Shown one piece after another: positions 23,907-31,835 of a stretch of DNA of 64,000 bases. The notes below the pieces were generated by a model that saw only the letters and a program-made list of their open reading frames with translations, was not told the DNA's origin and ran no database searches. This stretch comes from CAZAMB01 sp964501365. Its GTDB lineage: Bacteria; Planctomycetota; Phycisphaerae; UBA1845. Numbering within the stretch: the first letter of the stretch is position 1; every line of letters starts with the position of its first letter. The stretch is from NCBI GenBank assembly GCA_964501365.1, contig CAZCST010000009.1, positions 135,669 to 199,668 on the forward strand, in the 5' to 3' direction. The translations under genes were made by a program, and so were the position numbers.

Positions 23907-26534
23907 TTACGGACAGGTTCCCGGTCCGGTCGGACGCGGCGTCCCGTTCCAGACGATGAACCCGTTTGCTCCATTGAGCATGTCAATCTCCGTAATGATG
24001 TCCGCAGGCAGGCAAACGCCGCTGCGGTCCAGGTCACACTGCCAGAGTGACAGCGGTGGAACCCGAATGCCGTTGAGATGATCAATCAAATGTAGAATGT
24101 CGGCCGGAGATGCCGTCGAGTCTGAATTGATGTTGGCCGGGTGCGAGCGGAAACATCCGACGCTGGCGGCGCCGGCTGTCGGAGTGTACTTGATGGAGCT
24201 ACCGGCACCGGCCGTGATCGCACGGAAGAGTGTGACGGTATAGGTTCCCGGCGGGTTTTCGACGACCGAACTGACGGTATTGGGTGAGCCAAACGTCGCT
24301 GTTTCCTGCACGGACCAGCACGAGTTCTGAGCGCCCACCGGACCCGTGACCGTAAACACCTTGAATCCCTCCCGCAGGTTGGGATTTCCCGGAGAATGCG
24401 GACGGCGGGCATCGACGGCCAGATTCGGCGGATTGACGAACGTGATCGTTCCGGACGGACAGGGCGATGCAGCGCCGCACAAACTCGCGCACAATGCGTG
24501 CGCACCGCAACCGGGCACAAACCCGTTGTTGGCACAATTATCATCCCATTCCGTGTCGCAACAGAACGGATCGCAGGCACAAACAGATTCGCAGCAAGTG
24601 GCATCGTTGCATCCCGGTTGATTTGCGGCGTGAGCCGTGCAGCAACTTCCGGAATTCGGATTTCCACACAGAGATTCGCAACCGCACAGGTCGGCAGCAC
24701 CGCAACCGGAATCTCCCAGTCCGTGGGCGGCGCAATCAGCATCCCACTCCGTAGTGCAACAGAACGGATCACAGGCACAAACCAGTTCGCAACATGCCTC
24801 GTCGCCGCAGCCGGCGGTCGTATTGGCGCTGCCCGAGCAGCAACTGGTGTTGCTGGACGAAGCTCCACATGCCGCGTTGTCCGGCGCACCGCATGTGATC
24901 GCAACGCCGATCACTCCACCGGAGGCCTCCGGGAACGATCCGACGCGAATCAGGAATTGCTGATTGTTGGTGGCCGAGAAGACCAGCATGGACTGCAGGC
25001 CCGCTTCGCCGCAAAGGTCATCGTTGCAGGCCAGCGGATTACTGGCCGCCGTTGGGCATGCCGTCCCGCTGTACACCGCAACCTTGGAGTCCACCGTCGT
25101 CGTGTTGCACGTGCGAACGACAACGCTTCCGGTGCACGTGGAAGTCCATTTGAACCAGGCGTCGCGTCCGATTTGCGTCTGGCCGGATGACAGGCAGGCC
25201 TGGTGGGCGGGTCCGTCCTGCGTCGCCGAGGCGGTATCGACGGTAAAGGTTCCCTGCCCGCCGATGGGTGTGGCGTTGGCGCAATTATCGTTGGGCGGCG
25301 GTGCGGGAAGACATCCCGTGCCCTCCGGCACAATGGCGAGGTTGATGCAGAATGCCATGTCGCCGACGATCACGTCGCTAAGAGTGTATCCATTGGGAAG
25401 GTTTCCGTCGGCTCCGTCCTGCATGGCACGCCCGTCGCCCGAAAGACCAAGCTCCCAAAACCAGGTGCACCCCGTAAGTTCATTGGTGATTTCAACCCAG
25501 TAACAATCGCCGCCTACAACCGCCACGTTATCGTGTGTTGCATGGAATTCGTATTCCGGTGCGACATTGTTGATAAGCAATCCGGTGGAGTAGGGCTGCT
25601 CAACCGTGAGCGTACCGGCCTGCTGGGAAAACGTCGCAAGCAGCGTTCCGGGCAACCCGTTCACTTCGGTGAAGTACCGAACGCGGAACGAATCCGTGGA
25701 CGACGCCTCGCAGTTTTGGTTGTTGTTGTTCAGATAGGCGCCCCACCAGCAGAGGCTGTTGATGTTTCCGCTTTGGGTCGGCGTAAAGCCGTCGGCCGCA
25801 ACGAAGCCGGTCTTGTTGCTGTTGATCGCGTCGGTCTGATCCTGCGTCTGACAGTGCGAGGCAGGCTCATTGCAGGGCGGCTCGAGCTCGCAACTAATCA
25901 GGAAGTTGCCGGTGCCTCCCGCTGTTCCGGGAAATGCTCCCAGCCGAATCATGTACTGCTGTCCGGGGACAGCGTCAAAAAACAACCGCGTCTGCGTTTC
26001 GCACTCATCGTCGCGGCAATTCAACAAGTTGACATCGTTGGTCGGGCACCCGCAGCCGTTGTAGACCGCGATTCGCGTGTCGATCGAAGTTCGACCACAA
26101 GTGGAAATGGAATACGTGCCGGCGCAAACCTGGGCCGGGGCCGTCCAGCAGAACCAGACGTCCTTTTCCAGTTGCGACTGATCATTGGGGAAAAAGTGAC
26201 AGTCGGCGTGAGCCGGACCATCCTGGGTGGCGGTGGTGTTATCGAAGTTGAAGACACCGGTGCCCGAGATGGCTTCCGGCGATTGGCAGGAATCGCTACC
26301 GACGGTGGCGACGCCGCCCGAGGAATCCGACACGGGGGCGATACTCAGCCCGGGCCCCGCGACATGGGTGGAAGAAACTCGATCGGCGGAGGCCAGATCG
26401 GCCGTCGCTGCAGTTGCATTCTGCGATGGTCGCACCGGTTTGAATCCGGCCTTCGGTGACCCGGCCCAAACGACATGACCGGACACTGCCGTCGCCAGAA
26501 CAACACCCCACACAGGCCAGGTTCGATTGTGCAT
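23907..26534 (-). CDS. Large secreted Cys-rich protein with pre-peptidase-like beta domains and dockerin-like tail
   Basis: This 875-residue protein has a signal peptide (MHNRTWPVWG, cut near VWAG). Two repeats of about 120 residues start DSCQSPEAISG and DNCANATPIGG and contain KDVWFCWTAP / RDAWFKWTST, the surface-sandwich module often attached to secreted enzymes. A middle Cys-rich region has two clear copies of a unit with CACDPFCC, TEWD and a following Cys. A C-terminal dockerin-like pair follows (NINSDSTASPADILHLIDHL and CDLDRSGVCLPADIITEIDM). No catalytic motif was found. GAGGGG precedes the ATG at 26534. Confidence 0.8.
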   Translation of the reverse strand: MHNRTWPVWGVVLATAVSGHVVWAGSPKAGFKPVRPSQNATAATADLASADRVSSTHVAGPGLSIAPVSDSSGGVATVGSDSCQSPEAISGTGVFNFDNTTATQDGPAHADCHFFPNDQSQLEKDVWFCWTAPAQVCAGTYSISTCGRTSIDTRIAVYNGCGCPTNDVNLLNCRDDECETQTRLFFDAVPGQQYMIRLGAFPGTAGGTGNFLISCELEPPCNEPASHCQTQDQTDAINSNKTGFVAADGFTPTQSGNINSLCWWGAYLNNNNQNCEASSTDSFRVRYFTEVNGLPGTLLATFSQQAGTLTVEQPYSTGLLINNVAPEYEFHATHDNVAVVGGDCYWVEITNELTGCTWFWELGLSGDGRAMQDGADGNLPNGYTLSDVIVGDMAFCINLAIVPEGTGCLPAPPPNDNCANATPIGGQGTFTVDTASATQDGPAHQACLSSGQTQIGRDAWFKWTSTCTGSVVVRTCNTTTVDSKVAVYSGTACPTAASNPLACNDDLCGEAGLQSMLVFSATNNQQFLIRVGSFPEASGGVIGVAITCGAPDNAACGASSSNTSCCSGSANTTAGCGDEACCELVCACDPFCCTTEWDADCAAHGLGDSGCGAADLCGCESLCGNPNSGSCCTAHAANQPGCNDATCCESVCACDPFCCDTEWDDNCANNGFVPGCGAHALCASLCGAASPCPSGTITFVNPPNLAVDARRPHSPGNPNLREGFKVFTVTGPVGAQNSCWSVQETATFGSPNTVSSVVENPPGTYTVTLFRAITAGAGSSIKYTPTAGAASVGCFRSHPANINSDSTASPADILHLIDHLNGIRVPPLSLWQCDLDRSGVCLPADIITEIDMLNGANGFIVWNGTPRPTGPGTCP

Positions 26535-26804
26535 GATTCCCCTCTTCAACGTGACTTGAGGCATTGAAAGTTTCTCCCCCGAAAAATACCACTCATCGCC
26601 TGACTTTGGCGTCCGTTCGGCCAGTCCGCCTCCAGTACAGAATGCATCACGCATTTTCAATGGAGACGGGAGGCCCTTCAAATTTGCAAAAATGGTGATC
26701 CCCCACGCTAACTTTAGGCGGATGAACCAGTCCGCTCAAGGTCTCATACGGATTTCTTCCGTTGCACCCAAGACCCCTTTTATTGGAATTTCACACCCAT
26801 GAAT

Positions 26805-26831
26805 AAAAACGGCCCGATCGAAATCGGGCCG
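26805..26831 (-). terminator. Intrinsic terminator for PEP-CTERM gene
   Basis: A 9-bp stem CGGCCCGAT / ATCGGGCCG (26810-26818 and 26823-26831) is followed on the minus strand by TTTTT (26809-26805). It lies 33 bp after the stop of the gene ending at 26865. Confidence 0.88.
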
Positions 26832-26864
26832 CAAAATCGGAATTTGATAGAGCTTACAAGCCGC

Positions 26865-27494
26865 CTAGGAGGCGCTCTGCGAACGGCGACGCAGAGCCGC
26901 CAAACCGCCTACGCCCAGCAGAAGCAGCGAGGCGGGCTCAGGAACATAGGTGCCACGAAGCGTGTAGGATTCCAAACTTCCCGCATCGCCCGTCGAGTCG
27001 TCGATGATCACCAGTTCCCAAGCGTCTGTTCCACCGCTGTTACCGATGTACTTGTTCATACCGCCAGCAGTATCTTCCGTCGCGTAGGTGGTGTTATTGA
27101 CCAAGCCAAAGGCATCGCCGGGCAACGCAGAACCCGAATCGTTGAATACCAGGTTGAAGTTGACGATTCCGACGCTATCTCCCTTGTCAGTCATGACTTC
27201 CACAGTCTCGCCGAAAGGAGAAATAAGATAAATATCCAAGTCTTCCGGGTGCGTATGCGACAACCCCGTCAGCACCAGTTCGATGCTCTGGATGTTGGGC
27301 ACGCCACCCGCCGGCGATCCGTCGGAGCCATTCATAAACAACGGAAAATTCGCAAAGCCTTGCGTTCCGGTGCTGGGAATCTGTGGAATGCTCCCCCCAG
27401 GTGCCGTGTAGCTGAAATCAAGAGCCTGAACGGCAGGCGACACTGTCGCCGCCAAGAGGCCCAAACCAACCGCGATTAGTGATTTATGCTTCAT
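26865..27494 (-). CDS. Secreted P-domain protein with PEP-CTERM sorting signal
   Basis: This 209-residue protein has a signal peptide (cut near VQAL). The central beta-sandwich SIELVLTGLSHTHPEDLDIYL and SPFGETVEV matches the proprotein-convertase P domain. The C-terminus VPEPASLLLLGVGGLAALRRR is a canonical PEP-CTERM signal, so it should be processed by an exosortase in the envelope. No exosortase or EPS cluster marker is in this window. The P domain is usually appended to a subtilase, but here it stands alone, so the protein may have a structural or adhesive role. GGGAGG lies upstream of the ATG. Confidence 0.85.
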   Translation of the reverse strand: MKHKSLIAVGLGLLAATVSPAVQALDFSYTAPGGSIPQIPSTGTQGFANFPLFMNGSDGSPAGGVPNIQSIELVLTGLSHTHPEDLDIYLISPFGETVEVMTDKGDSVGIVNFNLVFNDSGSALPGDAFGLVNNTTYATEDTAGGMNKYIGNSGGTDAWELVIIDDSTGDAGSLESYTLRGTYVPEPASLLLLGVGGLAALRRRSQSAS

Positions 27495-27806
27495 AGACTT
27501 CCAACCTCCCCACAGGCTGACTCTTTGGACAATCGCTTTCTGTGCTAAGGCAAACGCTACGCGCTCCCCCCCAGCATCGGGCTCCAGCGCAGGAACTCCG
27601 ACTGTGCAAATTATAGAAGGGGGGGCGCTTTTGTTCAAGTGGTCAAGGTTGTTTGGGAGAAAAAAACACAGCCTTTCGCTTGTCGGTTTGGAGGAATAGG
27701 AAGATAATGCAAGCTGAGGAACGATAAGGACCTATAATAGCCATTATCTGATTCGGAAACTCAATTTTGCTTTACCGAACCTCGTTTGCAGACCTATAAC
27801 CTCGAA
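27495..27806. other. Intergenic region upstream of DUF58 gene
   Basis: About 310 bases between divergent genes. A T-rich, G-tract-containing stretch lies at 27610-27660. A possible promoter for the plus-strand gene is TTGTCG, 17 bases, GATAAT ending at about 27708, and there is also a TATAAT at 27733-27738. Neither is convincing alone. No coding sequence. Confidence 0.35.
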
Positions 27807-28697
27807 ATGGCAGAGCAGAAAAAAATTTTTCTCAGTGCGGAGTTTTTGGCCCGAATCGACCAACTTGCATTGAACAGCCGGAAGATCTTTGCCGGAAAGA
27901 TGCGCGGCGACCGCCTCACCAAACGTCGAGGCCAGTCCGCCGAGTTCGCGGACTTCCGCAACTACGTCGTCGGCGACGACCTCCGATTCCTCGATTGGAA
28001 CATCTACGCCCGGCTCGAAAAGCTCTTCATCAAACTCTTTCTCCAGGAAGAGGACCTTCACGTCAGCATCGTTATTGATATCTCAAAGAGCATGGAGTGG
28101 GGTTCGCCGGACAAGGGCCTATATACGCGCCAAGTCGCCGCCGCCCTGGCCTACATCGGACTCATCAATTTCGATCGCGTCAGCCTCTACACCTATTCGG
28201 ACGGCCTGCAATATGAGCTGGCCGGAATTCGCGGCCGGCGATGGATGTTCAAGGTGATCGAATTCCTGAGCGAAGTCGAGTACGCCGGCGCGGGCGATCT
28301 GGCCAAGACCGGTAAGCAATTCGCCACGCGCCATCCGCAACCGGGCATCGTCGTGCTGCTCAGCGACTTCCTCGACAAGGGCGGCGTCGAGCCGGGCCTG
28401 CGTTATCTACTCGGACGCAACTACGACTTGTATGCGGTGCAGACTCTGAGCCCTGAGGAAATCGATCCGCCGCTGATGGGCGACTTGCGCCTTACGGATG
28501 TCGAAGACGATGACATGGCCGAAGTCACCGTCTCGCGCGCCCTGCTCGAAAAATATCGCCAGACGCTGCAAGCCTACTGTCAGTCCATTAAAGAGTATTG
28601 CTCCCGTCGCGGCGTCAACTACATGTTCACCAGCACGCAGGTCCCCTTCGACCAGATTGTGCTTTCCTATTTCCGGACTCGCGGACTGGTGGCGTAG
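27807..28697 (+). CDS. DUF58 domain protein (von Willebrand A-like)
   Basis: This 296-residue protein has the family signature FRNYVVGDDLRFLDWNIYAR near residues 45-65 and a vWA-like domain with a degenerate MIDAS (VIDISKSMEWG near residue 91). DUF58 proteins are usually encoded next to a MoxR ATPase and act in complex maturation or envelope stress responses. No MoxR or Bat gene is adjacent here. The ATG at 27807 is preferred over a TTG seven codons earlier. The next gene, an LssY-C protein, is convergent and only 11 bp away. Confidence 0.85.
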   Translation: MAEQKKIFLSAEFLARIDQLALNSRKIFAGKMRGDRLTKRRGQSAEFADFRNYVVGDDLRFLDWNIYARLEKLFIKLFLQEEDLHVSIVIDISKSMEWGSPDKGLYTRQVAAALAYIGLINFDRVSLYTYSDGLQYELAGIRGRRWMFKVIEFLSEVEYAGAGDLAKTGKQFATRHPQPGIVVLLSDFLDKGGVEPGLRYLLGRNYDLYAVQTLSPEEIDPPLMGDLRLTDVEDDDMAEVTVSRALLEKYRQTLQAYCQSIKEYCSRRGVNYMFTSTQVPFDQIVLSYFRTRGLVA

Positions 28698-28708
28698 TCG
28701 CCGCGACA

Positions 28709-29974
28709 TCAATTCCAGTTGAGAATTCTTGGGATGGTTCGTTCTTCCGACACCAGGATGACCGCCCGATTGCCGTCGGTGAAATACGGATCCCCGGTGA
28801 GGTTGCGGCGGGGAGCATCCTTCGTACAGGGACCGACTCCCGGAACATATCCCCCTGCTTCGATTCGCCCGGCCTCAAACAGATCTTCCATGACATAGTC
28901 GCGGGCCTCATCCACGTCAGGATCAATCCTGTGTGTTGTGAGATTCCATGTTTTCCATGTAAATCGGACGCCAATATCGCGGCTGACCTGTCCCACCCAA
29001 ACCGCATGGCCTTCGAATCGCAGCGGCGTGCTCCACAGACGCAGGTGGAGTCGCTCATTGATCGAATCGCGAACCCGTTGCAAAGCAAAATCCTGCGATC
29101 GCTGAAATAGATACAAGGCGCTCACCGGGCTGTAGCGATATTCCGATCCGAGGAGAAACGACTTGAGGGTCCGCCAGCACGATCCCATCGTGATAACTTC
29201 CGTCTGATCCCAGCGCGAAGCAAAGACACCAATCACCGACGAAAATTCCCCAATGATGACCAGATTCACCGGATCACCCGTGCGGCGCCCTCGCGTATCA
29301 CTGGTCGTGGCCGGCATTTCCGAAAGCCGGGTCCTCAGCGTTTCAAGATCGCAGTCCACCGGCTCCGCACCATCCTGCGATTTCTGGAGAGAAGACTGGT
29401 AATCGAGTTCGGGGCCGGGCACTTCGAACGAGAACGGATATTCTTTGATTTCCTTGTTGACGACCAGCGCGACGTCAACCAATTTTGTGCCGAAATCCAC
29501 CGGAGTAAAGACGATCCCCTCGGCAACCATATTGGGCGCAATGTTCTTCAAAGGAAATCCGAGTTTCTGGAAACATTCGTCCATTCGATGATTCGCCCGG
29601 CGAACCGCGAAGAGTTTGAACGGCAGTGCCAGCAGCACCAACGGAAGCAGCAACCAGACCAGAAGCCCGAACGCGACGAGTCGCTTCAGAATGGAGAAAT
29701 GGCAGACTCCGGCGGCCTCGCGTGTCGTGTAATAGTCTCGGGCGATTTTTGTCATGAGTAATCGAGCGGGCGACCCCGACCGATTGGCCACCCGAACCCA
29801 CACGGCCTGTATGCCCCGGTTTGATAGCGGAACGCCAAATACGACCCTGCACTCGGAAGGCGTGAGTACCGCGACGGCGACCTCGGCATGTTCATCAGCC
29901 TGTGTCTGAGCCCGCTCCAGATACGGGCGTTCGCCCGGTTGCGGTTGATAATGGAGCCTCAAAAGCGAAATCAT
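28709..29974 (-). CDS. Membrane protein with LssY C-terminal-like domain
   Basis: This 421-residue protein has an N-terminal region of unclear type, then one or two membrane spans (VAFGLLVWLLLPLVLLALPF, residues about 110-130), and a C-terminal domain of about 200 residues. That domain contains LVIIGEFSSVIGVFASRWDQ and YLFQRSQDFALQRVRDSINE, matching the LssY-C domain found in LssY and in some phospholipid-phosphatase fusions. Its activity is not known. Orientation is convergent with DUF58. The ATG at 29974 was chosen over an in-frame TTG two codons earlier. No operon partner is seen. Confidence 0.75.
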   Translation of the reverse strand: MISLLRLHYQPQPGERPYLERAQTQADEHAEVAVAVLTPSECRVVFGVPLSNRGIQAVWVRVANRSGSPARLLMTKIARDYYTTREAAGVCHFSILKRLVAFGLLVWLLLPLVLLALPFKLFAVRRANHRMDECFQKLGFPLKNIAPNMVAEGIVFTPVDFGTKLVDVALVVNKEIKEYPFSFEVPGPELDYQSSLQKSQDGAEPVDCDLETLRTRLSEMPATTSDTRGRRTGDPVNLVIIGEFSSVIGVFASRWDQTEVITMGSCWRTLKSFLLGSEYRYSPVSALYLFQRSQDFALQRVRDSINERLHLRLWSTPLRFEGHAVWVGQVSRDIGVRFTWKTWNLTTHRIDPDVDEARDYVMEDLFEAGRIEAGGYVPGVGPCTKDAPRRNLTGDPYFTDGNRAVILVSEERTIPRILNWN

Positions 29975-30022
29975 GGGCAAATCACCGGCAAAGAAAGACG
30001 GGCGAACATGGTGCCCATGTAG

Positions 30023-30028
30023 TATAAT
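30023..30028 (+). promoter_or_regulatory. Possible -10 element (TATAAT)
   Basis: A perfect TATAAT 19 bp upstream of an ATG at 30048 and 43 bp upstream of the preferred start at 30072. There is no obvious -35, so this is a weak call. Confidence 0.3.
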
Positions 30029-30071
30029 TCTGTAGCGATCTTACGCCATGCCAAATATCCGGGGGACAAGG

Positions 30072-30911
30072 ATGAGGAGGGGTCTCTTAGCTTTCAGCTT
30101 ATTGGTGGGCGCAACCTCCGCCCCGGCGCGTGCTCAGATTTTCAAATCGGAGTTCTTTGCTGAACCCGTTTCTGAAGGTTGGGAATCGATCACGCAGTAT
30201 TGCGAGCCGGAACTTTGGAACGATATGGGATGGTATCATCAGCAGCTTGACCTCGACGCCTGCCCTCCAGGACCCCAGGGAGGACACGACTCTTACCGCC
30301 GCTCCCTACAACCTCTCAATGGCTCGTCTAAATTCTTCGCGGAGTTTCGTGTTCAGACGGATGGGGACAGGTCCGAGATCCCCTATGGTGCTCCCGCTTT
30401 GCTCGCTATGGGTAACAATGCTGGCGTGAACTATCATATCACCGTCGCTGGCGACCTTGTCAAATTTGCCGTTCAGCTCGATCCTATATGGTTCATTGAG
30501 ATCGAGCAGGAGGTGCCGCACACATATCGTATCGAGTTGCATCCATCCCGCTGGTCGTTCTATATCGACGATGAGTTGATCGATCAAGGAACTCCCAGAG
30601 GGCCGTTCCCCGCTTATGAGTCGGTGATAGCATGGCAAGGAAGCTCACAGTACCTGCCGTGTGAAAATGCCTGGGATTACATCCGCTACGGCGTGACACC
30701 GAACGACGCCAGCGGCGACTTCGACAGCGATGCGGCCGTCACGCTGTCGGACTTTTATTTCGTGGAGGAATGTCTCACCAACCAGCGCCCCGGCATCAAC
30801 GGCGGCCCGGAGATGGACGCCGGCCCCGGCTGCCGCTTCGCCGACTTCGATGCCGATGGTGACGTGGACCTCCTCGACTTCGCCGAATTCCAAAACCTGT
30901 TCTCTCCTTGA
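30072..30911 (+). CDS. Secreted protein with dockerin-like C-terminus
   Basis: This 279-residue protein has a signal peptide (MRRGLLAFSLLVGATSA, cut near ARAQ). A beta-rich central domain of about 180 residues (FAEFRVQTDGDRSEIPYGAP, YRIELHPSRWSFYIDDELI) resembles a concanavalin-like lectin or glucanase fold, but no catalytic pair was identified. Two calcium-type repeats follow: SGDFDSDAAVTLSDFYFVEE and ADFDADGDVDLLDFAEFQ. The dockerin-like end suggests attachment to a partner, although cohesins are not seen. Start at 30072 has GGGGGACAAGG upstream; the ATG at 30048 is an alternative. Confidence 0.7.
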   Translation: MRRGLLAFSLLVGATSAPARAQIFKSEFFAEPVSEGWESITQYCEPELWNDMGWYHQQLDLDACPPGPQGGHDSYRRSLQPLNGSSKFFAEFRVQTDGDRSEIPYGAPALLAMGNNAGVNYHITVAGDLVKFAVQLDPIWFIEIEQEVPHTYRIELHPSRWSFYIDDELIDQGTPRGPFPAYESVIAWQGSSQYLPCENAWDYIRYGVTPNDASGDFDSDAAVTLSDFYFVEECLTNQRPGINGGPEMDAGPGCRFADFDADGDVDLLDFAEFQNLFSP

Positions 30912-31030
30912 TTCGGATTTGTCTGGGTTTTGCGCGCGCCCCGCATGTTATGACGGGTGATGGACAGAAGTGACCAGAATTTGTTCCACCCCGCCGCCCG
31001 GCGCACCACGGATGCAACATGTGGCACCCA

Positions 31031-31101
31031 AACGAATACCTACCACAATCCGAAAAACAGTACTTGTCGAAACGAACCCATCTTTCAGCACGACTTTGCA
31101 A
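31031..31101. repeat. Dispersed repeat copy A (inverted relative to copy at 61370-61440)
   Basis: About 70 bp (containing ACAGTACTTGTC and ACCCATCTTTCAGCACGACT) match the reverse complement of 61370-61440 with a few mismatches and one small gap. Both lie in intergenic DNA. No ORF or terminal inverted repeat was found, so the origin is unknown. A small tandem TTTCTGC repeat (31134-31160) follows. Confidence 0.7.
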
Positions 31102-31184
31102 GAATTTTTCCGCCCTTTGCCTTCCGCTTTCTTCTTTCTGCTTTCTGCTTTCTGCTTTGCTTGTCGCCTCCGTGCCGGCCGACA

Positions 31185-31466
31185 TCACGCCTCGTCGTCT
31201 TCGTCGAGGTCGAGCTTCCACTGATCGGCGGCGTCGGCCTCGTCGATTTCGCGCTCCATGTGACGCATCATCTTCTCCTGGATCGGCGCCAGCCGGCGGT
31301 ACATGTCGAGGGTGGCCTGGTGAGATTTCGCCATCGTGCTGAGTTGGATCAGTTGCAGTTTGAGGAGGCACTCCGGCTCTTTGATCGTGGAGAAGGGGTC
31401 GCAGGTCAGGCGGGGTGTGCCGTCGGAGCCAAGTCGAAAGAACTCACAGTCCTGACAGCGCAGCAT
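31185..31466 (-). CDS. Small Cys-containing conserved-looking hypothetical protein
   Basis: This 93-residue protein has an N-terminal CxxC (CQDC) and two further cysteines (TCDPF, ECLLKLQ), consistent with a zinc ribbon-like knuckle. A helical region follows with a very acidic tail (DEADAADQWKLDLDEDDEA). It is oriented as a single minus-strand gene. No promoter was identified. I do not recognise a named family. The Cys spacing and intact frame make it likely real, but the role is unknown. Confidence 0.55.
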   Translation of the reverse strand: MLRCQDCEFFRLGSDGTPRLTCDPFSTIKEPECLLKLQLIQLSTMAKSHQATLDMYRRLAPIQEKMMRHMEREIDEADAADQWKLDLDEDDEA

Positions 31467-31835
31467 GAAGTAGACTCACGTTGGTGCAATTGTCTGCAAA
31501 TCGCACCCAACATTGTATCGCTGCCTGCTGAATTGGAACATTCGGAGCCAAACGCGCAAAAAATGTCCTGCTTAACGCGAGAACAGGCAAGAGAGGTAAT
31601 TGGGGACACTTCTTTTTTTGTCGGATTTTTCTTGCTTGAACACCCGATATCTGAGAGATTGCTGTTCCAATAAAGTCCACTTACCGACCCGTCCCCCCAT
31701 GGGTCGGTTCCCCCAAGGCCCGGTACACCCCACCGGGCCTCTTTTTTTCTTCACGATGAAAAAAGAAGGCCCGGCAGGTGTGAAACTTGGTTCGCCTGAA
31801 CCGTAGGTTCATGGCTCAAGCGTAAATCGAAATGT
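31467..31835. other. Intergenic region with hairpins
   Basis: About 370 bases without a gene. It contains a stem ACCGACCC / GGGTCGGT (31683-31708), a T-tailed hairpin (next entry) and an A/T-rich palindrome of ggcctcttttttt and aaaaaagaaggcc. The sequence ggtaattggggacacttc at 31595-31612 resembles motifs seen near REP transposases elsewhere, but no transposase reading frame is left. Confidence 0.4.
31716..31748 (+). terminator. Terminator-like hairpin on the plus strand
   Basis: The 9-bp stem AGGCCCGGT / ACCGGGCCT (31716-31724, 31732-31740) is followed by CTTTTTTT. No plus-strand gene lies just upstream, so it may act on read-through or antisense transcripts, or be a relic. It lies about 90 bp beyond the minus-strand TPR gene but has its T tract on the wrong side for that gene. 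Confidence 0.5.

Noticed and set aside
25203..26459. Long plus-strand open frame of 418 codons opposite the large secreted-protein gene
   Set aside because: It is antisense to a gene with a signal peptide, repeated domains, good Shine-Dalgarno and terminator. The translation is Arg/Gly/Val-rich without motifs, which is a shadow of codon bias.
31128..31165. Tandem TTTCTGC units as a possible CRISPR or VNTR array
   Set aside because: Only about four short units with no spacers; simple-sequence repeat next to the dispersed repeat.
31595..31612. ggtaattggggacacttc as trace of a second REP transposase
   Set aside because: No catalytic motif or reading frame remains nearby, so the link is too weak to annotate.
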